Assembly (NCBI RefSeq): GCF_000280495.2
Contig: NZ_CP018016.1
Span: forward strand, 5,394,001 to 5,458,000
DNA: 64,000 nt
Reading direction: 5' to 3'
Source: Kosakonia radicincitans DSM 16656
Lineage (GTDB): Bacteria; Pseudomonadota; Gammaproteobacteria; Enterobacterales; Enterobacteriaceae
The notes under the pieces were generated by a model that was not told the DNA's origin, did not search any database, and saw nothing but the letters and a program-made list of their open reading frames with translations. Shown piece by piece: positions 24,770 through 33,252 of this stretch; position 1 is the stretch's first letter; each line of letters begins with the position of its first letter. The translations under genes were made by a program, and so were the position numbers.

Positions 24770-26986
24770 TCAGGCGTTCAGCTCAATTTTCTTGCCATTG
24801 ACCATCACCCCGGCGGCATTAATGGTGATGGTCGATCCGCCAGCGGTGATCTCCACGTTGCCGTTGCCAATCAGAATGCCGCTCTCACCTACGTTGATGC
24901 GGAAGGTGTCCGTCGCGCTGTCAGCCACACTGCCCTGGGTGAACCGGGTATCGCCGCCGGTAATGCTCAACGTGCGTCCGGCACCGATGCTGACGTCCTG
25001 TTTTTGCGTCACCGTGCGCGTCTCATTGCTGCTGACGGTGACAGTGCGGTTACCGGTCACTTCCAGCGTCTGGTTGCCGGTCACCTGCACAGTGCGGTTT
25101 TGCTGGACGCTAACCGTCTCATTGCCCTGCACGCTGCGGGTGCGATCCTGGATCACCGTCAGCGTCTGATTACCTTCAACAGTGCCGGTATTGTTGCTTT
25201 TCACCGTGGTGGTGTGGTTGCCGGTAATGGTTTCATCGCGGTTTTGTTCCACACTCAGGGTTTCGTTCCCCTTTACGCTCTCGGTACGGTTTTGCTGCAC
25301 CGTGGTGGTTTCATTACCGTTGATGGTTTTGCTGCGATCCTGGCCCACGGTGATGGTTTCATTGCCATCGACGGTGCGCGTCCGGTTCTGCTTGATGTGG
25401 CTGGTTTCGTCTTTGCCGACGGTTTTGGTGCGGTTGCTGCCAACGTCATGGGTTTCGTCGTTTTCGACTTCCGTATCCATATTGCGTTCGGCATGCAGCC
25501 AGAGCTGCTCAGCGCCCGGTTTATCCTCAAAGCGCAGGGCGTTGGCATTATCCGGCGATCCATCTTTGGAACGGCTCATAAAACCCATCTGCGTGGCCGC
25601 CGCTGGCAGCGCCCACGGCGGCATGCTGGCTTCGTTGTAGACGCGGCCAATGATGATGGGTCTGTCCGGCTCGCCGTTAATAAAATCGACCACCACTTCA
25701 TCACCAACGCGCGGGATCTGCACCCCGCCGTAACCCTGCCCGGCCCAGGCGCTGGAAACGCGTACCCAGCAGGAACTGTTCTCGTCGCCCTGGCTTTGCC
25801 GATCCCAGTGGAATTTCACTTTGACGCGGCCATATTTGTCCGTCCAGATCGACTCACCCGCAGGCCCCACGACTCTTGCCGTTTGCGGCCCGTAGGTGCG
25901 CGGCCAGTCGGTGACGGCGGCCGGGCGGAACGGCGTAGAGGCCGGAATGACAGTAAAGTCGATGCGCTGCTGCGTCTCGCCAACATCGCCGGAAGCATAC
26001 TGATTTTCGGCAAAATCATAGCGAGCACCTACCACCAGCCACTGCGCGTTGTCGGCATCGTTAGGGGATCGGATAAGCGTAAAGGTATGCCCCGGCGCAA
26101 TACCGGTCGCCGTCGCGCTGCCCTGCATTTGCTGCTGTTCCGCCTGCCAGGATTGCTGGCGAATACGTGCATAAGATTCGCCGTCGCCATGCTCGACAAA
26201 GCGGCCTGGCCAGTCATAGACATCGATTTTTCCGGGCGTTGGCGAAACGGGGTTTTGCAGGGTTTGCAACATCCAGGCATGGGGCTTGCGGAAGTCGTAA
26301 TCGTCGGTGCTGTAGAGGCCAGGCGTAACGATATGCCGCGCCAGTAACTGGCTAACGCCCTCTTCATTCACCGCACCGCCGCCACTCTGCGCATGCCACG
26401 GGATCACTTCATAGCCGGGAAACGCCTCTGCTTGCGCGTAATCATCCATCAGTACCAGCGTGTGTCCCTCTTTGCCGTGGCGGAACAGGTAGCTGATGCC
26501 CTCAAGCTCCAGCAAACGGCTGATAAAATGAAAGCTGCTCTCGGCGTACTGCACGCAGTAATCCCACTGGCGATAGCTGCGCGTCAGTTTGTTTTCAATT
26601 TTTACCTGGTATTCGGAAAACAGAGTGCTGACGATGTCCGGTACGCGCTGCTGCTGGAAAATACGGAAATTGCGATCGCGCATCATCGGCCAGAAATCCG
26701 GCTCAAGGGTCGCCTGATACACCGCATAGCGCGTGCCATCCAGCTCTTCCGAGCGCGCAGAGATCGCCGTGACTTTACCGCTCAGATAGCGCGTCGTTCC
26801 CAACTGCGTTGGGATCATCACCGTCATCTCCTGGCCCAGCAGTTTTTGCCGATCGAGGGTGAAATCTTTGCTCAGCAGATCGACCTGAAAGCGAAAGGGC
26901 GTGGAGAGCTGTTCTTCCCCTTTAAACGTCCAGAATAAGAGCGAATCACTTCCGGAGGATGACAGAACGGTTATCCGGTTAACCAT
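24770..26986 (-). CDS. vgrG: Type VI secretion spike protein VgrG
   Basis: A 738-residue spike protein: gp27-like base (~1-350), gp5 OB-fold (~380-480, with GRVKVKFHWDRQ and GGVQIPRVGDEVVV), and a C-terminal beta-helix needle (518-661) made of nine 16-residue repeats, then a short DUF2345-like end. It trimerises at the tip of the Hcp tube and is expelled to carry effectors. ATG 26986 was chosen because AGGAAC precedes it; a longer frame adds 23 unlikely residues. It is first in an operon with the adaptor, small peptide, Rhs and immunity genes. No core T6SS genes are in the window, so it is an orphan VgrG island that must use a machine encoded elsewhere. Confidence 0.95.
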   Translation of the reverse strand: MVNRITVLSSSGSDSLLFWTFKGEEQLSTPFRFQVDLLSKDFTLDRQKLLGQEMTVMIPTQLGTTRYLSGKVTAISARSEELDGTRYAVYQATLEPDFWPMMRDRNFRIFQQQRVPDIVSTLFSEYQVKIENKLTRSYRQWDYCVQYAESSFHFISRLLELEGISYLFRHGKEGHTLVLMDDYAQAEAFPGYEVIPWHAQSGGGAVNEEGVSQLLARHIVTPGLYSTDDYDFRKPHAWMLQTLQNPVSPTPGKIDVYDWPGRFVEHGDGESYARIRQQSWQAEQQQMQGSATATGIAPGHTFTLIRSPNDADNAQWLVVGARYDFAENQYASGDVGETQQRIDFTVIPASTPFRPAAVTDWPRTYGPQTARVVGPAGESIWTDKYGRVKVKFHWDRQSQGDENSSCWVRVSSAWAGQGYGGVQIPRVGDEVVVDFINGEPDRPIIIGRVYNEASMPPWALPAAATQMGFMSRSKDGSPDNANALRFEDKPGAEQLWLHAERNMDTEVENDETHDVGSNRTKTVGKDETSHIKQNRTRTVDGNETITVGQDRSKTINGNETTTVQQNRTESVKGNETLSVEQNRDETITGNHTTTVKSNNTGTVEGNQTLTVIQDRTRSVQGNETVSVQQNRTVQVTGNQTLEVTGNRTVTVSSNETRTVTQKQDVSIGAGRTLSITGGDTRFTQGSVADSATDTFRINVGESGILIGNGNVEITAGGSTITINAAGVMVNGKKIELNA
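25004..25435 (-). repeat. Nine tandem 48-bp repeats encoding the VgrG needle
   Basis: VgrG residues 518-661 consist of nine consecutive 16-residue units of the pattern N-R-T-x-T-V-x-G-N-E-T-x-T-V-x-Q (for example NRTRTVDGNETITVGQ). Each unit is two eight-residue strands, as in the phage gp5 triple-stranded beta-helix. The DNA repeat is degenerate, so the conservation is at protein level. Confidence 0.9.
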
Positions 26987-27411
26987 ACATGTTCCTTTAT
27001 TGCAGAGGCGAATATTCCGGGCGAAGAGGTGTTTCCACGCCTTCAGCGCAGGCAATTATTAAATAGAGTTTTGCGGTGCGGGTATTATTCCCTGCTAACC
27101 GATAATGATTTATTACGGGCGATATTAACTGGATATAGTTGAAACTTGCACCAATTGGTAGTTAAGAATCATCCCATTTTCATCAATTTATGATAACACG
27201 TTGAAAATTAAGACCAGGGTTTATTTACGCAATTTATTTAGGGTTATTGGGTTATGCGATTCAGCCAACATATTAATCGCGTATCATATATTTTGAGATG
27301 GCAATATTATTCTCAACACTAACAATTAAATAATTACGTAGGTTATTTTAGGAAAGTTTAATTATATGCCGGAAAATAAAGAGATGGCCCACCAGCGGGC
27401 CATTGTCGATT
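26987..27411. other. AT-rich intergenic region upstream of vgrG
   Basis: About 425 bp, markedly AT-rich, holding the vgrG promoter; no open frame stands out. The low GC is typical of horizontally acquired regions silenced by H-NS (inference). The left part contains the vgrG ribosome site; the right end carries the pepE terminator. Confidence 0.5.
27378..27404 (-). terminator. Terminator of the IclR-OPT-pepE operon
   Basis: Stem ATGGCCC/GGGCCAT (27384-27403) follows the pepE stop by 8 bp. On the minus strand it is followed by TCTTTATTTT. Confidence 0.75.
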
Positions 27412-28104
27412 TCAGAAAAAGTGGTGACCGGCGGCCAGCGTAATAGCCGGTTGGCTGGCTTTAAACAACAGGGCCGGTTTGTCGCCGCCGAGCTGCGCGT
27501 GGCCGTCCTGTACCGCGATCCAGCTTCCTTCCGGTAAACCGATCACTTCCAGTTCCGGCGCCACCACCAGCAGTTCGCGAATGCGCTGCTCGCGCGTTTC
27601 GCCCTGATGCCCGGCGGGTAGCGCGTTGGTAAAGTGCGGGTTGATCTGCAACGGCAGCAGATTGAGCGCATCCAGACCGCCCGGATCGATAATCGGCATG
27701 TCGTTGGTGGTGCGGATCGTCGGACAGGCCAGATTCGCCCCGGCGCTCCAGCCAACATACAGCGCACCGTTGTTCACGGCCTGGCGGATCGGTTCGATCA
27801 ACCCGCGCTCGCGGCAATTTTTCAGCAGGTTAAACGTGTTGCCGCCGCCAACCATCACAATCTCTGCGGCGGCAATCGCCGCAGGCGCGTCGTCCACGGT
27901 GTGAATGCCGGTGATCGACAGATCCAGCTCCGCCAGCGCCAGACGGACTTTATCCGTATAGGCATCAAAGCTTTGCGTCACGCCCGCGAAGGGAATAAAC
28001 ACCACCTTGCGACGCCCGCCAAGCTGCGCTTTCAGCAGCGGCAGCGCATATTCCAGATATTCGGTGCCGGGCAGCACCGAATTGCTCAGTAACAGCAAAT
28101 CCAT
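27412..28104 (-). CDS. pepE: Alpha-aspartyl dipeptidase PepE
   Basis: A 230-residue cytosolic serine peptidase of family S51. The catalytic residues of the E. coli/Salmonella enzyme fall at the same numbers: Ser120 in GWSAGANL, Asp135 in RTTNDMP and His157 in INPHFTN. It hydrolyses dipeptides with N-terminal Asp (Asp-X). In E. coli pepE lies elsewhere in the genome, so this copy has been recruited to, or duplicated in, a peptide-uptake operon with an OPT transporter, DUF1177 and an AroM-family protein. Last gene of the operon; terminator downstream. Confidence 0.93.
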   Translation of the reverse strand: MDLLLLSNSVLPGTEYLEYALPLLKAQLGGRRKVVFIPFAGVTQSFDAYTDKVRLALAELDLSITGIHTVDDAPAAIAAAEIVMVGGGNTFNLLKNCRERGLIEPIRQAVNNGALYVGWSAGANLACPTIRTTNDMPIIDPGGLDALNLLPLQINPHFTNALPAGHQGETREQRIRELLVVAPELEVIGLPEGSWIAVQDGHAQLGGDKPALLFKASQPAITLAAGHHFF

Positions 28105-28116
28105 AACCCTCTCCTT

Positions 28117-28797
28117 TTACAGCAAATTGCGTAGCAGATCGGCTAACAGCTTATTCGATAATACAACGGGCAGCGGGACGTGGCGGGCGCAGATCGCCTG
28201 ATGCCAGGCGGTGTAGCCCATGCAGTCGGTCAGAATCACTTCCGCCCCCTGCGCTTGCAGCGAGCGGGCGGCGGCGGCAATCTCGTCTTCGCTGGCGGTA
28301 TAGGGCGAGGCAACGGCAAACACCGGCATTTGCGCAGCACCGCGCCACTTCTCCAGCTCGCTGGCGATCTGCGCTTCCAGCGGCACCAGGATCCCGGCGC
28401 GACGCGTTCCGACCAGTGCATTCAGCGTCGGCGGCAGGATCCGATCCGGCTCGATCAACCACGCTTTTTTACTGCTCAAACCGTGAAACTCGCCGGTACA
28501 AAGAATAGCGATGATCTCGCAGCCCTGCGCTTCCAGCCAGTCGATCTTCTGTTGCAGCGCTTCGCCGACCGCTGGTTTGCCCATCACTACCGCTCGCCCG
28601 TCCAGCAGGCGCGAAGTCAGCAATGCATCACCAGGTTTTGGCGCAAAACGCGCCGCGATGGCGGCATCATCCAGCCCATCCAGCACTCCGGCGTGCAGGT
28701 AACTTACCTGCGCGGGTAACGCCGCATCGAGGATTGGGGTGATGTCGCTGCGCGGTGCCTGGCCGATGGTCAGCGTACCGATTTTACGGATCGCCAT
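28117..28797 (-). CDS. AroM family protein
   Basis: A 226-residue protein aligning with E. coli AroM: start MAIRKIGTLTIGQAPRSD (compare LAILTIG), 'LIEPDRILPPTLNALVG' (compare FLEPSRILPPL) and the C-terminal 'GAEVILTDCMGYTAWHQ..VLSNKLLADLL' (compare GADVIMLDCLGF and VLLSNVLIARL). The family is related to Asp/Glu/hydantoin racemases; Cys in 'ILCTGEF' and in 'TDCMGY' would be the racemase-type pair, but no AroM activity is established to my knowledge. ATG 28797 starts one base after the DUF1177 stop, implying tight coupling; the longer frame would overlap that gene. Confidence 0.85.
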   Translation of the reverse strand: MAIRKIGTLTIGQAPRSDITPILDAALPAQVSYLHAGVLDGLDDAAIAARFAPKPGDALLTSRLLDGRAVVMGKPAVGEALQQKIDWLEAQGCEIIAILCTGEFHGLSSKKAWLIEPDRILPPTLNALVGTRRAGILVPLEAQIASELEKWRGAAQMPVFAVASPYTASEDEIAAAARSLQAQGAEVILTDCMGYTAWHQAICARHVPLPVVLSNKLLADLLRNLL

Positions 28798-28798
28798 T

Positions 28799-29737
28799 TC
28801 ACTCTCCCGGCTGACGTTTTTGCAGATGCGCCAGCGAACCGTACAGATCGAGCAGGCGCTGGTATTCTGCTTTATCAAAGAACTGGCAGGTGCCGCGGGT
28901 GAACTCTTTCGCCACTTCTACGGCAAATTTACAGGCCAGCGCGATATCCGTTTCGTGGCTCGCCCCGGTGCCGCAGCCCGGCACGGTGCTTACCGCCGTA
29001 ATCGCCACGCCAACCACGGGCGCGGCGGTAGCAATCGACGGTTGCAGAATGCTGTTCAGGTGGTAAACCCCATTACCGTACGGCGTGATGTCCTGGGTGG
29101 TGATAGGGAAAGTGACCGGCAGTTGCCCGGTGGTCATTTCCATGACGCGCAGCAGATCTTCCGCCACGCGCAGGATGTAACCCGCTTTGACCGTCGGCGA
29201 AATGGCAAAGCCTTTATGGTTGATGATGCGGTTGCCTTTGGTGGTATCAATCGACAGCACCGCATCCATTTCGTCGGAGACTTCCTGCTCGTTCATGTCT
29301 TCGGTTTCGACCGGCGAATCCATAAAATCAACCGGTTCGTGTGGGCGTGTTGGCGCATCCGGGCAGATATGGGTGGTGACAATCACATCGCCTGGCAGGC
29401 TATCGCCCTGGCGCTGCATCTCCGCCAGTTTGAGCGCGCTGGCAATCGCCGCCACGGCACCGTCGGCGTCGGAGACCAGCCCAATTCGCCCCGGACGCGC
29501 ACCAATACCGCCCAGACGTCCGACAATCCCCAGCGTCGGCGCGCTGCCGCCGCGACGTTTTCCTTCCGTACCTGGAATAACGATTTTAACGAAGTCGGTG
29601 CTGCCTTTCGGGCCACTGACCGCTTTCACGCTCACCTCGATGTTGCTGTAACCCGCCAGCAGAGTTTTCACCTTATCGCCGCTGGCATACGCGCTGTCGA
29701 GTAACTCAAAGACCTGTAACGTTTGTTGTAAGCTCAT
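28799..29737 (-). CDS. DUF1177 family protein
   Basis: A 312-residue cytosolic protein. Recognisable features are an early glycine-rich segment (LGIVGRLGGIGARPGRIGLVSDADG), 'HICPDAPTRPHEPVDFMDSP' with several His/Asp that could bind metal, and 'VPGCGTGASHETDIALA'. I assign it to DUF1177; the enzymatic function is not known to me. It sits between the OPT transporter and AroM genes with almost no gaps, so it should act on the imported compound. SD AGAGAA precedes ATG 29737. Confidence 0.85.
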   Translation of the reverse strand: MSLQQTLQVFELLDSAYASGDKVKTLLAGYSNIEVSVKAVSGPKGSTDFVKIVIPGTEGKRRGGSAPTLGIVGRLGGIGARPGRIGLVSDADGAVAAIASALKLAEMQRQGDSLPGDVIVTTHICPDAPTRPHEPVDFMDSPVETEDMNEQEVSDEMDAVLSIDTTKGNRIINHKGFAISPTVKAGYILRVAEDLLRVMEMTTGQLPVTFPITTQDITPYGNGVYHLNSILQPSIATAAPVVGVAITAVSTVPGCGTGASHETDIALACKFAVEVAKEFTRGTCQFFDKAEYQRLLDLYGSLAHLQKRQPGE

Positions 29738-29761
29738 TATATTTTCTCTGGAATTGCGTGA

Positions 29762-31381
29762 TTACTTTTTGCCGCCCGGCAGGACGGAATTAAAGAAGCT
29801 GAACAGGGCGTCTCCGGCGATCAAACCCGCCGCCAGCACCTCGATTTTGTTACGCATCGGCTCGCCGCCAATGCGTAGCACCACCGCGCGGATGACAATA
29901 CCGATCATTACCGCCCAACCTGCCAGCGGGTTATTGATCAGCAACCCTGTAGCCAGCAGCACGCCCATCTGACGGCCGGGGCCGCCGATCAACTGGATGA
30001 TGGCGCCAGGAATGGCCCAAATGAGCAGCGATTTGGCGATATCAAACGACACCCCGGCGTTAATGGCGGCGACATACACTTTTGCCACCGGCGGCACCAG
30101 CCCCTGCGAGAAGTAGTCGCGGAAAATAAACAGCACCACCGGCATGGCGACGACAAAGGCCAGCATGGCGGCCAGCAGTTGCTGACGGCGGCCCTCCAGC
30201 TCAAAGCGGGTGTGTTCGCCTTTACCGCGCAGGATCCATCCGGCCTTAAGGTCGTAGCCCATATCGGCAAACGCCGGGCCGGTGGCGGCAGAGAAACCAC
30301 ACAGCATCGCCAGCGCTTGTGGCGGGAAGCCAATCAAAATACCGATAAGCAAAGTGATCAGCGCCACGGCAAAGGCCGGGAACCAGCCGGAGTGCATGGC
30401 GGCAAGGCCCACGATCATTTCATGCAGAAAGGCAGCGAAAGCGGCGTAGACCATAAACGCCACCAGCCACGGCAGGGAGAGATGGGCATACAGACCACTG
30501 CCGAGCGCAATCAGTACTGAAATCGCCATAAAGCCGAGCGCGCCTAAGCGGATGGTTTTGCCAATCTGCGCATTTTGCGCCTGCGGCAGCGCGTCGTCGG
30601 CGGTATGCGGCGCTGCTTTCTGGCTGTTGCTCTGGCGGATCAGGCGGATAATCTGGAACAACGCCACCACGCCCGCCCCCGCCATCACGCCGTGCGGGAT
30701 GTAGAGTTTGTTGATATCAATGCCGAATAGCGGCCCGGAATAACCGCGCAGCAGGAAACCAACGCCGAGCATGCTCAGCGCCCAGATATTGCCGATAAAC
30801 GCCGTACCCAGCGCCGCCATCGGGAATTTGAACCACGAGCCGACAGCGCCGATCACCATGCCGGTGCCGAGCAGCGCCGCCTGTTTGCCGCCCTGATCGC
30901 CCGCTTTAATCGACTCTGCCGCCGCAATTCCCGGCGGCCAGGCGCCTTCGGCCGGGAAGATGCGCGTATTAAACAGGCGATAGAGCAGCCAGCCATCCAG
31001 CAACATCGCCAGCGCCACGCCGATAAACATCGGCATCACCATTTCGTTATGACCAAACAGCCACGGAATAGAAATGGGCAGCAGCAGCGAGTTCGCCGCG
31101 CCAAAGGTGGCCGCCGACGTCGCGCTTTGCGCCAGGTTTTGAATATGGATGGAGCGGAAACGGGCGAAGCACTGGAGTGGAATGCGGGCGATGATCATCG
31201 CCGCCATCGCGCCGATGATCGCTGTATTCGGCGTTACCCCCAGCGTGGTTAGCAGTTGCACGCCAATAACTGCGCCGAAGATGCTGAGCACCAGCAGCAA
31301 CAGTAATGTGGCCGGGGCAAAAGCGCGTGGATGGCTCTCGCTCTGTTCCGGCAGCGTTTCGGATGAGACAGTCTGACTCAC
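29762..31381 (-). CDS. OPT family oligopeptide transporter
   Basis: A 539-residue integral membrane protein with about 12-14 hydrophobic segments from residue ~25 on, belonging to the OPT/YSL superfamily (proton-coupled uptake of small peptides or metal-chelate complexes). The start is GTG 31381 with AGGAGA six bases upstream. The gene follows the IclR regulator by 34 bp and precedes DUF1177. Neighbouring PepE suggests the cargo is a short Asp-containing peptide, though a peptide-like metallophore is also possible. Confidence 0.88.
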   Translation of the reverse strand: MSQTVSSETLPEQSESHPRAFAPATLLLLLVLSIFGAVIGVQLLTTLGVTPNTAIIGAMAAMIIARIPLQCFARFRSIHIQNLAQSATSAATFGAANSLLLPISIPWLFGHNEMVMPMFIGVALAMLLDGWLLYRLFNTRIFPAEGAWPPGIAAAESIKAGDQGGKQAALLGTGMVIGAVGSWFKFPMAALGTAFIGNIWALSMLGVGFLLRGYSGPLFGIDINKLYIPHGVMAGAGVVALFQIIRLIRQSNSQKAAPHTADDALPQAQNAQIGKTIRLGALGFMAISVLIALGSGLYAHLSLPWLVAFMVYAAFAAFLHEMIVGLAAMHSGWFPAFAVALITLLIGILIGFPPQALAMLCGFSAATGPAFADMGYDLKAGWILRGKGEHTRFELEGRRQQLLAAMLAFVVAMPVVLFIFRDYFSQGLVPPVAKVYVAAINAGVSFDIAKSLLIWAIPGAIIQLIGGPGRQMGVLLATGLLINNPLAGWAVMIGIVIRAVVLRIGGEPMRNKIEVLAAGLIAGDALFSFFNSVLPGGKK

Positions 31382-31415
31382 GGTTATTCTCCTGGTATTG
31401 GCAAAAAAGGAAAAA

Positions 31416-32180
31416 TCAAAGCGAGCTGGTCACCAGCGTGTCACCGGTTTTTCCGGCGATGGTGAGGGCGGCTTCTTTCAGTAATGTCGCGATCCGTTGC
31501 AACTCTTCAGGGGTAGCAAGGTGTTGAGGGAAGGAGAGGCAGAACGCCACGGCTTCGTGAGTGGCCGGGTCGCCTACTGCGCAACTAACGGAAGCCGTGT
31601 CGGCAACCGATTCATTAACGGCCGTTGCGTAACCGGCATCGCGGGTACGGGCCACGGCAGCAACCAGCATGCTGACGTCTTGCTGTGTACCGCTAAGCTG
31701 CGATACCACCAGCGGGCTGGCAAAAAAATCATGGAGTTGTGTATCGGAAAGACGCGCCAGCAGCGCGCGGCCGGTCGAAGTTCCCCATGCCGGCGAGCGC
31801 GAACCCGGCCAGGTAACAACCGGCAGCGCCTGACGGCCGTGGATCACCCGCAGCACAAGGATTTCCTGGTTATCGAGCATCGAGATATAGCCAGTGTATC
31901 CCGTGCGTTCGCACAGGTTGCGCAGCGCCGCATCAACGTGATCGCTCAGGGTGATCTGGCGGCTGACGAGATGCGAAGCCGACATAATCAACGGACCAGG
32001 CAGAAAGGTGCCCTGGTTTTCGTCTTTTTCCAGATAGCCCCAGAACTCAAGCTGGCTCATCACGCGCGAAGCGGTACTTTTGGGCATGCCGAGGTGGGTA
32101 ATCACATCACTGACGCGGATACCGCTTTGCAGATCCACCATCAATTTCAGAATGCTGGCCGTGGTTTCTAAAATGGACAT
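31416..32180 (-). CDS. IclR-family transcriptional regulator
   Basis: A 254-residue regulator with an N-terminal winged helix (~1-65; IRVSDVITHLGMPKSTASRVMSQL) and a C-terminal effector-binding domain (~80-250; TGYTGYISMLDNQEILVLRVIHG). As first gene of the operon it probably autoregulates and responds to the peptide or its product. Directly repeated AAATGG motifs overlap its start codon and the upstream region. It is divergent from the amino-acid ABC operon at 32557. Confidence 0.92.
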   Translation of the reverse strand: MSILETTASILKLMVDLQSGIRVSDVITHLGMPKSTASRVMSQLEFWGYLEKDENQGTFLPGPLIMSASHLVSRQITLSDHVDAALRNLCERTGYTGYISMLDNQEILVLRVIHGRQALPVVTWPGSRSPAWGTSTGRALLARLSDTQLHDFFASPLVVSQLSGTQQDVSMLVAAVARTRDAGYATAVNESVADTASVSCAVGDPATHEAVAFCLSFPQHLATPEELQRIATLLKEAALTIAGKTGDTLVTSSL

Positions 32181-32226
32181 AGTGCGGTCTCATAAAATGG
32201 GACTGAAGTTTCACTAAATGGAACTG
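32171..32226. promoter_or_regulatory. AAATGG direct repeats, candidate IclR-type operator
   Basis: AAATGGACAT (32171), AAATGGGACTG (32195) and AAATGGAACTG (32216) recur 24 and 21 bp apart, about two helical turns. TTTCACTAAATGGAA (32209-32223) is an imperfect palindrome of the size IclR proteins use. The site covers the region just upstream of and including the IclR start codon, suggesting autorepression. Confidence 0.45.
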
Positions 32227-32556
32227 CAAGAAGGGTGCCAGCGTGTAACAAACTGAATTTACAGAAAACGCATAAAATCGATCAGAATTCACGCACTAAA
32301 GTAACGATCAAAAAAGGTGCATGAATGGCGACATATCACGCAAATAGTGCAATAAAGCGGCAGGTGATGACGGCGGGCTTGTATCAAAAAAGAATGGCTT
32401 AGCTTTTTTTCGTATAACGTTATTCGTATATATTTGTTTTCGCACACGGCGCAAAGAATATAATTCGCACTAATCCAGCCCTCAAATAATTAAGCCGGGC
32501 TAATAAAATATTCCGCCAGCAATTTCTGGCAAAATGTTCCGTCCGGAAGGTGTGCA
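32181..32556. other. Divergent promoter region of the IclR operon and the amino-acid ABC operon
   Basis: About 375 bp, AT-rich in the right two thirds (TTATTCGTATATATTTG near 32420-32436 is a possible promoter area). Apart from the repeats at 32195-32226 no gene or RNA was recognised. Confidence 0.45.
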
Positions 32557-33252
32557 GTGCCAACATGGTTACCCTTAGCGATTGATTCTTTCTGGCCGAT
32601 GCTTTCCGCAGGGCTAAAATTCACCATTCCCTTAACGCTGATCTCCTTTATTCTTGGGCTGTCGCTCGGTTTTGTGGTTGCGCTTTTGCGCCTGTACGGC
32701 CCGGCTTTTTTAAAGCCGGTGGTGCGGTTTTACGTCTGGCTGATTCGCGGTACGCCGTTGCTGGTGCAGCTATTTTTGATTTTCTACGCGTTGCCGAGCG
32801 CCGGGATCACCATTGATGCCTTCCCTGCGGCGGTGATTGGCTTTACCGTCAATATTGGCGCGTATACCTCCGAAGTGATCAGAGCAACGCTGCTGGCTGT
32901 GCCGAAAGGGCAATGGGAAGCCGCCCACTCCATCAGCATGACCTGGGCGCAGTCTCTGCGTCGTATTATTCTGCCGCAGGCTGCGCGCATCGCCGTGCCG
33001 CCGCTCTCTAACACCTTTATTTCTCTGGTAAAAGATACTTCGCTGGCGTCGGTGATCACCGTACCGGAGATGTTTCTTGCCGCGCAGCAAATTGCAGCGG
33101 TGACCTATGAACCGCTGATTCTGTACAGCGAAGCGGCGATTATTTATCTGTTCTTCAGTTCTGTGTTATCGCATTTGCAAGAGAAGCTGGAGCGGAAATT
33201 AGCGGGTACGACAGTAAAAGGCCAGGTCAATGATAACGCTCTCCAGCATTGA
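32557..33252 (+). CDS. Polar amino-acid ABC transporter permease (TcyL-like)
   Basis: A 231-residue HisM/YecS-type permease with about five TM helices. Family motifs present are RGTPLLVQLFLIFYALP and the EAA loop EAAHSISMTWAQSLRRIILPQA, then 'PPLSNTFISLVKDTSLAS'. The start is GTG 32557 with GGAAGGTG upstream. It overlaps the ATPase gene by 23 bp. Closest in my memory to the cystine transporter permease TcyL, so cystine or a related polar amino acid is the likely cargo. Confidence 0.88.
   Translation: MPTWLPLAIDSFWPMLSAGLKFTIPLTLISFILGLSLGFVVALLRLYGPAFLKPVVRFYVWLIRGTPLLVQLFLIFYALPSAGITIDAFPAAVIGFTVNIGAYTSEVIRATLLAVPKGQWEAAHSISMTWAQSLRRIILPQAARIAVPPLSNTFISLVKDTSLASVITVPEMFLAAQQIAAVTYEPLILYSEAAIIYLFFSSVLSHLQEKLERKLAGTTVKGQVNDNALQH

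Noticed and set aside
25004..25435. Regular DNA repeats resembling a CRISPR array
   Set aside because: The periodicity is 48 bp without spacers, in frame, and explained by the 16-residue VgrG needle repeats.
24560..26347. 595-codon open frame on the plus strand
   Set aside because: It lies antisense to vgrG and the adaptor gene; its repetitive composition mirrors the VgrG repeats, and the minus-strand genes have clear domains and ribosome sites.
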